Shown in pieces: positions 58,787-64,000 of a stretch of 64,000 nt of DNA. Numbering within the stretch: position 1 is the first letter of the stretch; each line of letters opens with the position of its first letter. A program made the translations under genes and the position numbers. Source of the DNA: Melampsora larici-populina 98AG31 (lineage: Eukaryota; Basidiomycota; Pucciniomycetes; Pucciniales; Melampsoraceae). The DNA lies in contig NW_006768773.1 of NCBI RefSeq assembly GCF_000204055.1, forward strand, positions 1,023,879 through 1,087,878. Direction: 5' to 3'. A model generated the notes under the pieces. That model did no database searches. It worked only from the letters and a program-made list of their open reading frames with translations, and was not told the origin of the DNA.

Positions 58787-58928
58787 GTGATAGGTCAATA
58801 TAAAAACCAGAAATTTTAGATCCCATCTCTTTGAATAGCTACACATGACAGCAATCACACAATTTCCTCTTCTTAAATCACTTGAGGTATAACTTATGAA
58901 GATACCTTCTGGAATCAATTTGGATTAT

Positions 58929-60767
58929 TCATCCAGCCATGTTTTTTTGTTTTTTTGTTATTTTGTTGGCTCTATAAAACTTCATTGATTCACTGATTTC
59001 TCTTTTGTTGGTCCTATAATCCAAAAAGCTTTTCCAAAAAAGCTTTGATGTGACATCATCTCTTTGATTGAGGAATGCAAGAAGGATCTTACAGGTACTA
59101 TCATTTCTATTCACCTCCCATATCTTCCAGTCACTGTGTGTGATTGAAGCCATCAAATATGAAAAACCAAGGCTCAATTGGTAACCTCCACATGTAATTT
59201 CAACCTTCAGCATATTTTTCAAGATTGTTGGTTCTGAACGGTCTCTGAAATTTCCAAGATGTCCAACAGGTTCAAGCTGATCCAGATATTCTCCTTCTAA
59301 TTCCCCTTGGTGTGATATTATCTGGTGTGATTTACTGTCCCATTTGCTCCAGAGACTACCCACTGGTGTGATATTGATTTTACATTTCTGTTTCTGCATG
59401 TCTTTCTCCCATTCACCAATAAATGAAGTGCTGAAATATATGGAACAATTGTGCTTTGGGGAAAATATTCTTTGATTGAAACTTTGAGGTGCATGCAGTA
59501 CTAGTATTACTCGAGCCACTGGGTGTAAATGGTGTGTTGAACCAATAATCCTTGCCTGCTCTTCTTCTTTTTCCTTTGACAAACTAAAGACAAGACTGGG
59601 ATTCGTGATTTGATGAAAGATATCTGTAGTCCAAACCAAAAATCTGGCCAAATCATCATATTTTATCTCCATATGAGGTAACAAGAACATTTGATGGTAG
59701 GCTGAAAAGACAATTGCAACAAGGTTCATTGCCCTTTGTGAAATCTGAGATTGTGGATCATGTGATATCACAAAATAAACAAAAGGTAGAACAGTCCTAG
59801 GATGCCAGATCTTTTCTGCTTCTGTAAGCTCAAATGGTTTCAGTGTACGCTTCAAAGGTTTCATGATCAAGTCTACAAGTTTCTGTGCAACTGTTTGGGA
59901 GGCACATGCAAGTTCTTCACTTGGGATATGCGTAAAAAAGTCAGGGATTGAAATGATGAGACTGTCCAACATGTTTGTTCTTCTTTCTTCATCATAATTC
60001 TTTGACAAATCCACATGATTCTCAATATCCTCTCCATCAACATATGGAATTTCATTCAAATCTAGTATTCCCTTGTGTGGAAGTTCTGAGCTTTGGTAAG
60101 ATTTTTCAGTGGACTCTAAGCCTTGCACTGGGAACAGATTCAGGGTATCCCTCTTCTCTCCTAAATTCTGGATATATCTGTTGGTTTCCTTGGATGATGA
60201 ATGTGCTACCCAAGATAAAGAGTTCAAAGCTTCTGGTAGAACTGGGGTAAGGGCGGATTTCAAAGGTGACCAAGATTCTCTATTTTCCAACCTTGAAACT
60301 TCAAGAAATTCTTTGTTTGCCCAAGTAGACAGCCTTGAACTTTGGTTCAAACCATCATTTGTCAGTTCTCCTCCATTGATTGTCCTATCTCCATGGTTAT
60401 TGGACATGTTGTCAGGATGAGCCATAGCTTTCATTTTTGAATGTGGTATTTTCATGAAAGAAGATTCTGAATGTGGGTCAGAGTGTTGAGAATCATCTAG
60501 GCCTTTAGCTTCTGGGGCAGCAACTGTTTTCCTGTGTTTTCCAAAGATTATCCCACTTTGATGAACTTCTTTGGAAGGCAATTGTGCCCATTGATAACCA
60601 TCATGAGGGATATCTTGTGATCCATAGTCTGAATCAAGACCTTTGGATGCTATATCCTTTGTCAAAGTCCTCATGTTTCCATGTGTAAATGGAATCCAGA
60701 TTGCTATGAGAATGAAAAGCAAGATGGAAGAAGGAGAAGAATGTGGTATGAGGTGGTTCCTGGACAT
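58929..60767 (-). CDS. Large secreted protein with an EAR-type DLNEIP motif (effector-like, unknown family)
   Basis: A single open frame encodes 612 residues without introns. An N-terminal signal peptide (SSILLFILIAIWIPFTHG, cleavage near residue 30) is the only hydrophobic segment that could enter a membrane. Residues 31-230 are polar and look disordered. DLNEIP follows at 236-241, and the part from about 260 to 590 looks folded (FFTHIPSEELACASQTVAQK, YFVISHDPQSQISQRAMN, VILVLHAPQSFNQRIF). The C terminus is basic (KITKKQK). DLNxxP is the strong form of the plant EAR motif that recruits TOPLESS co-repressors. The gene stands alone in AT-rich, transposon-rich DNA. It could simply be a large secreted protein with a chance motif; function is not shown. 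Confidence 0.8.
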   Translation of the reverse strand: MSRNHLIPHSSPSSILLFILIAIWIPFTHGNMRTLTKDIASKGLDSDYGSQDIPHDGYQWAQLPSKEVHQSGIIFGKHRKTVAAPEAKGLDDSQHSDPHSESSFMKIPHSKMKAMAHPDNMSNNHGDRTINGGELTNDGLNQSSRLSTWANKEFLEVSRLENRESWSPLKSALTPVLPEALNSLSWVAHSSSKETNRYIQNLGEKRDTLNLFPVQGLESTEKSYQSSELPHKGILDLNEIPYVDGEDIENHVDLSKNYDEERRTNMLDSLIISIPDFFTHIPSEELACASQTVAQKLVDLIMKPLKRTLKPFELTEAEKIWHPRTVLPFVYFVISHDPQSQISQRAMNLVAIVFSAYHQMFLLPHMEIKYDDLARFLVWTTDIFHQITNPSLVFSLSKEKEEEQARIIGSTHHLHPVARVILVLHAPQSFNQRIFSPKHNCSIYFSTSFIGEWEKDMQKQKCKINITPVGSLWSKWDSKSHQIISHQGELEGEYLDQLEPVGHLGNFRDRSEPTILKNMLKVEITCGGYQLSLGFSYLMASITHSDWKIWEVNRNDSTCKILLAFLNQRDDVTSKLFWKSFLDYRTNKREISESMKFYRANKITKKQKNMAG

Positions 60768-62063
60768 GATCAGTCTATATTCTGTTCAATTCACAGAGAT
60801 ATTGAGGATGTATGCTTTGGAAGATCAGTTAAGATAGTATTGAATGGTATAGGAAAATAAATCTGAATTTTCAGGAATCACTGTTCTCATTAAATTTTAA
60901 TATCAAAGGCGTTCATTTCAAACACTACTGTACAGGTCCAAAAATCTCCTACAAATGATGACCTCCTCACTGAAACAAAATCACCAAGTCAGTATTGCTT
61001 TTCTTGATTTTGCTTAGTTGGAATGCCAATAATCCAAGTCAAAAGCTTATCTGTTACAAAACCAGTATTCAGTTCTTGAACAAAACCCTTTGATTTGAAA
61101 CCTGTACATAATGTATGGTGTGTTCAAGCTGGGAGTTATTAATTAGGCAAGTCATTTTCTTCCAATACATTTTTCGTCCAACACAAGGGAACTTTTCTGC
61201 ACGCACAATGAAAACTTCCAACACTCTACTTGTTTTGCCCTTTCTTTGTTGCAATTGTTTTGATAAAGACCACTAAACACTGTCATTACATACTTCAATG
61301 ATCCAAAAACTGAAAACTTGCAAGGAAGGAAGTAGAGGCTCAGTTCAGAGTACAGAACTACCAGCCAATGAGATGTCCTCTCAGGATCAGACATCAGTAG
61401 ATTGTAATAAGATACTGAAGCCCTGTCCCAATATTCTCCCCATACCAAAGCACAACAAATAACATGCACTGTGTGTTGAAAGCCAATCAAGACTGAGGTC
61501 AAGTGTAGCTTAGTAGCGGGTTTTGGCTTAAGTCATGTGTTGGTATTGTTATCATGGTTTCTATTTTTTTCTCATCTAAGACGACATCACGTATTGTGCT
61601 TTACTGTGATATAGATCAATCCCAACCAACTATCCAGATGATCTTTTCAAACTGTTTTTCATAGTTGATGTTTAGATATATACTTGTTTTCTCTTTGTCC
61701 CATGTTCTTACTCTCTTTCCCTATCTTTTGGAAATAGAGTATAAAGTGTCTCATTATCTTTCAGTGTGTTTCATGATTATCATTACTGAATACCTTCCTG
61801 CTGATAGATTTCCATTAGATCACTTGTGTCTCAAGCTTTATAAAGCTTACAAAATCATCTCACACTTTACCTTATCTTTTCCTCCGTAATATTAGGTATA
61901 TTCACTTCTAGACTTCTATCTTGATTCTTTTCGTTTAGTTGTTTATCTTTCTCTATCTTGTTTGTGATTAGGTTAGTCTCAGGTCTGCATACCTGTAAGA
62001 TTGGAGAATGGTGCTTACGTTCTGCACCAACATGATAGGTCCAACCGTGTTCTGAGCCATTTA
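60768..62063. other. AT-rich gene-poor region
   Basis: No supported gene. A minus-strand frame at 61152-61502 (116 codons) has no domain, no signal peptide and no splice partner that I could see; it may be chance or a remnant. Confidence 0.45.
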
Positions 62064-62879
62064 CACTACACAAAATATAATATTTTCTGGGCAGAAAATT
62101 AAATTATTGATACACAAAAATATTGAGAGGCCAGGAGAAGGGCAAAAAATAAATAAAAATATGCATCTTGTTCCCTGCGGTGAGAGCTTCACTCTCCATA
62201 TTTTTCCATATTTTTACAGTCCATATTGATAAGTGTACTAACAATAAACCTTCATAATCATCCAATTACAACCTGTAACAAGCACTGAAATTTGGCTCAT
62301 TAGTGTTTAGAGAAACTTTTGATTTCAGAAAACACCTATAACTTTGTCAAATCTGCCTCAAAACACTCAATTTTAAGTGCATTAGAAAGCTGAACTCTTC
62401 CTCTCAAACTTTCATAAGATCAAGAACTATGTAGCTAGTATGACAATCATTCTATGGATCTGTATGTACAAATGTATAAAAAAGATGATATCTTTTTTAG
62501 CAGACCAGCATGCTGTGTGGTCCTATTATGAACTATTTGGAGGACAATTCCAGCTTACCAATGCACCCAAAATCAAGCGTTTTGGACCGTAATTGAAAAA
62601 GTTATGAGTATTTTCAGAAATCAAAAGTTTCTCTAAACACTAATGAGCCCAATTTCAGTGCTTGTTACAGGTTGTAATTGGATGATTGTGAAGGTTTATT
62701 GTTAGTACACTTATCAATATGGACTGTAAAAATACGGAAAAATATGCAGAGTGAAGTTCTCAACGCAGGGAACAAGATGCATATTTTTATTCATTTTTTG
62801 CTCTCCTCCTGGCCTCTCAATATTTTTGTGTATCAATAATTTAATTTTCTGCCCAGAAAATATTATCTTTCTTGTAGTG
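62064..62879. mobile_element. Foldback element with CACTA-type ends
   Basis: The element starts CACTACACAAAATATAATAT at 62064 and, read inward from the other side, starts CACTACAAGAAAGATAATAT at 62879. The two halves are inverted copies over nearly their whole length: almost identical in the outer 270 bp and clearly related further in, with the centre near 62450-62500. The CACTACAAGAAA end is the signature of CACTA elements. I could not confirm the expected 3-bp target duplication (flanks TTA and AAG). There is no coding capacity. Confidence 0.75.
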
Positions 62880-62997
62880 AAGAGTGTAAATTCCTCAAGT
62901 TGAAAGAGTAAAATGATCAATAGTACAGTTTGTCATAAAAGGATCCAATACTTCACACCTGAGCCATAACACCCACACCACATATGTGTAGCAAGCT

Positions 62998-63163
62998 AAG
63001 AGCATCCGCACTCGTGCGGTAACTCGGGTGCGGTAAGGTTAAATTTACCGCAACCGCAGGGTATTTTCCACACCGGTGGAAAATTAGCCCTGCGGTACTT
63101 AATTTTTGATCGTTTTGCGTTAGCCAATCGGTAAATTAACCGATTGGCTAACGCATGCGGTAT
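62998..63163. repeat. Cluster of palindromes, probably a MITE
   Basis: Two strong inverted repeats sit side by side. At 63053-63096 ACCGCAGGG is mirrored by CCCTGCGGT around a TTTTCCACACCGGTGGAAAA core. At 63117-63154 GCGTTAGCCAATCGGT is exactly mirrored. A small CCGCACTCGTGCGG hairpin lies at 63006-63019. GC content is higher than in the surroundings, which suggests an inserted element, but I could not define its ends. Confidence 0.6.
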
Positions 63164-63332
63164 CACACATCCATATCTCTTACTTCCTTTCAGACTCAAT
63201 AGGGAGCTATTAACCCTAGTTACTTTGTGATTAACTATGGGTTGTCATTTATTAGAACTTTTAAGATTTCTAATCAATTACTTCGTATCCTCTTTGATAC
63301 GCCTACTTCTTTCTTTATTTCTTTACTACAGT

Positions 63333-63824
63333 GTTGCTAAGTGTACGCTTGTATACTCTACAAGTGTTTGGGTGGGGGGGTCTTCCTAACCCTACGAAGT
63401 GCAAATACAGGCTTTATTGAAGAAGCCACGTAGGGCAGCTGATTGATACCTAATTATTTGCAACAAGGGGTTAGGGAGTGCCGACACCTAGATGAGACTA
63501 CAGGATAAACAGGAAGAGCATGAAGTGAGGGGTTAGTGATATACCCCGAACTGCTGTCCTATTATCCATGGTAGTCCACTGAGTAAGGGAGGGAGGGATG
63601 GAAATTGAAATTTAAGACTTGAGTCTGTCGAGACTATTGGTAGTAGTCTCAGGAGACAAGAGGAATCAAGAAAACAAGAGCGCGCGAAGGGAAGGAGGGA
63701 CAAAAGGTTGTAGGTCACCATTCCCTTCTTATAACACTCCTTGGTAGGAATTCTCTCCGGCTGAGAGCTCTGCTCGAGATCTTATGTAAACAGACGAGCT
63801 TACATAATCTTAGGAGCTCTACAA
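63333..63824 (-). repeat. Possible LTR of a retrotransposon running out of the window
   Basis: Read on the minus strand this stretch starts TGTAGAGCTCC and ends GCAACA. It contains a TATAAG box at about 63733 and AATAAA at about 63411 and is preceded by purine-rich DNA. That is the layout of a 3' LTR whose element body would lie beyond 64000. Without the second LTR it cannot be proven. Confidence 0.3.
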
Positions 63825-64000
63825 GTTCCTCTTCGGGTTCTTATTCCCCTTTAGGAAGGAACTTCGCGAATTCCTAATCTGTATTCTTGACATCTGTGAG
63901 TATGGACAAGAGCAATCTCCTTGCGTGCCTCATACAATTACGCCGCATCACGACTTGTTCACGGCAACTCAACTCCAAAGACAAAAATCAACCCGACCTC

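Noticed and set aside
61152..61502. 116-codon minus-strand frame
   Set aside because: No domain, signal peptide, splice partner or compositional sign of coding.

Overview
The window looks like nuclear DNA of a rust fungus (Basidiomycota, Pucciniales). The reasons are intron-dense genes with short introns (about 50-110 nt, GTRNGT donors, CTAAC/CTGAC-type branch sites), a fungal-type URC1 gene, a DUF6534-type membrane protein, many secreted serine- or cysteine-rich proteins without recognisable families, AT-rich gene-poor stretches and a heavy load of nested transposons. The exact species cannot be read from the sequence. All exon models were assembled by eye from reading frames and splice consensus.

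Layout. 1-9.7 kb: a minus-strand non-LTR retrotransposon (ORF1 with zinc knuckles, ORF2 with endonuclease and reverse transcriptase) split by a complete Copia LTR element. Its two 416-bp LTRs differ at one base that I could find, and its target duplication is ACCCA. 10-23.6 kb: the gene-rich core. It holds a small secreted protein, a 15-exon URC1 (GTP cyclohydrolase II-like) gene, a secreted His/Gly-repeat protein, a Cys-rich fragment, a DHHC palmitoyltransferase divergent from a small membrane protein, and a TesB-like thioesterase. 24.5-30.7 kb: an 81-residue Cys-rich secreted protein, a DUF6534 membrane protein gene and a truncated duplicate of its first exon. 30.7-37.4 kb: AT-rich DNA with a decayed pogo/Tigger-like element. 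37.6-47.6 kb: a small membrane protein, two neighbouring GPI-anchored repeat proteins and a cold-shock-domain protein.

49.7-53.1 kb: a nearly intact hAT transposon (BED finger, five exons) carrying one in-frame stop. 54.3-55.5 kb: a foldback MITE with a pogo-like element inserted into it. 58.4-58.8 kb: a non-autonomous hAT element with a perfect 8-bp target duplication. 58.9-60.8 kb: a single-exon gene for a 612-residue secreted protein that carries a DLNEIP motif, the plant EAR (DLNxxP) repression motif. 62.1-62.9 kb: a foldback element with CACTA-type ends. Beyond it come a palindrome cluster and a possible LTR at the window edge.

Functionally, the housekeeping genes (URC1, DHHC, thioesterase, cold-shock protein, small membrane proteins) are independent loci and do not form a cluster or operon. 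What stands out is the number of secreted or cell-surface proteins (six gene models plus one fragment) between transposons, as is common in plant-pathogen genomes. The best candidate for new biology is the isolated DLNEIP-bearing secreted protein, followed by the His-repeat secreted protein.
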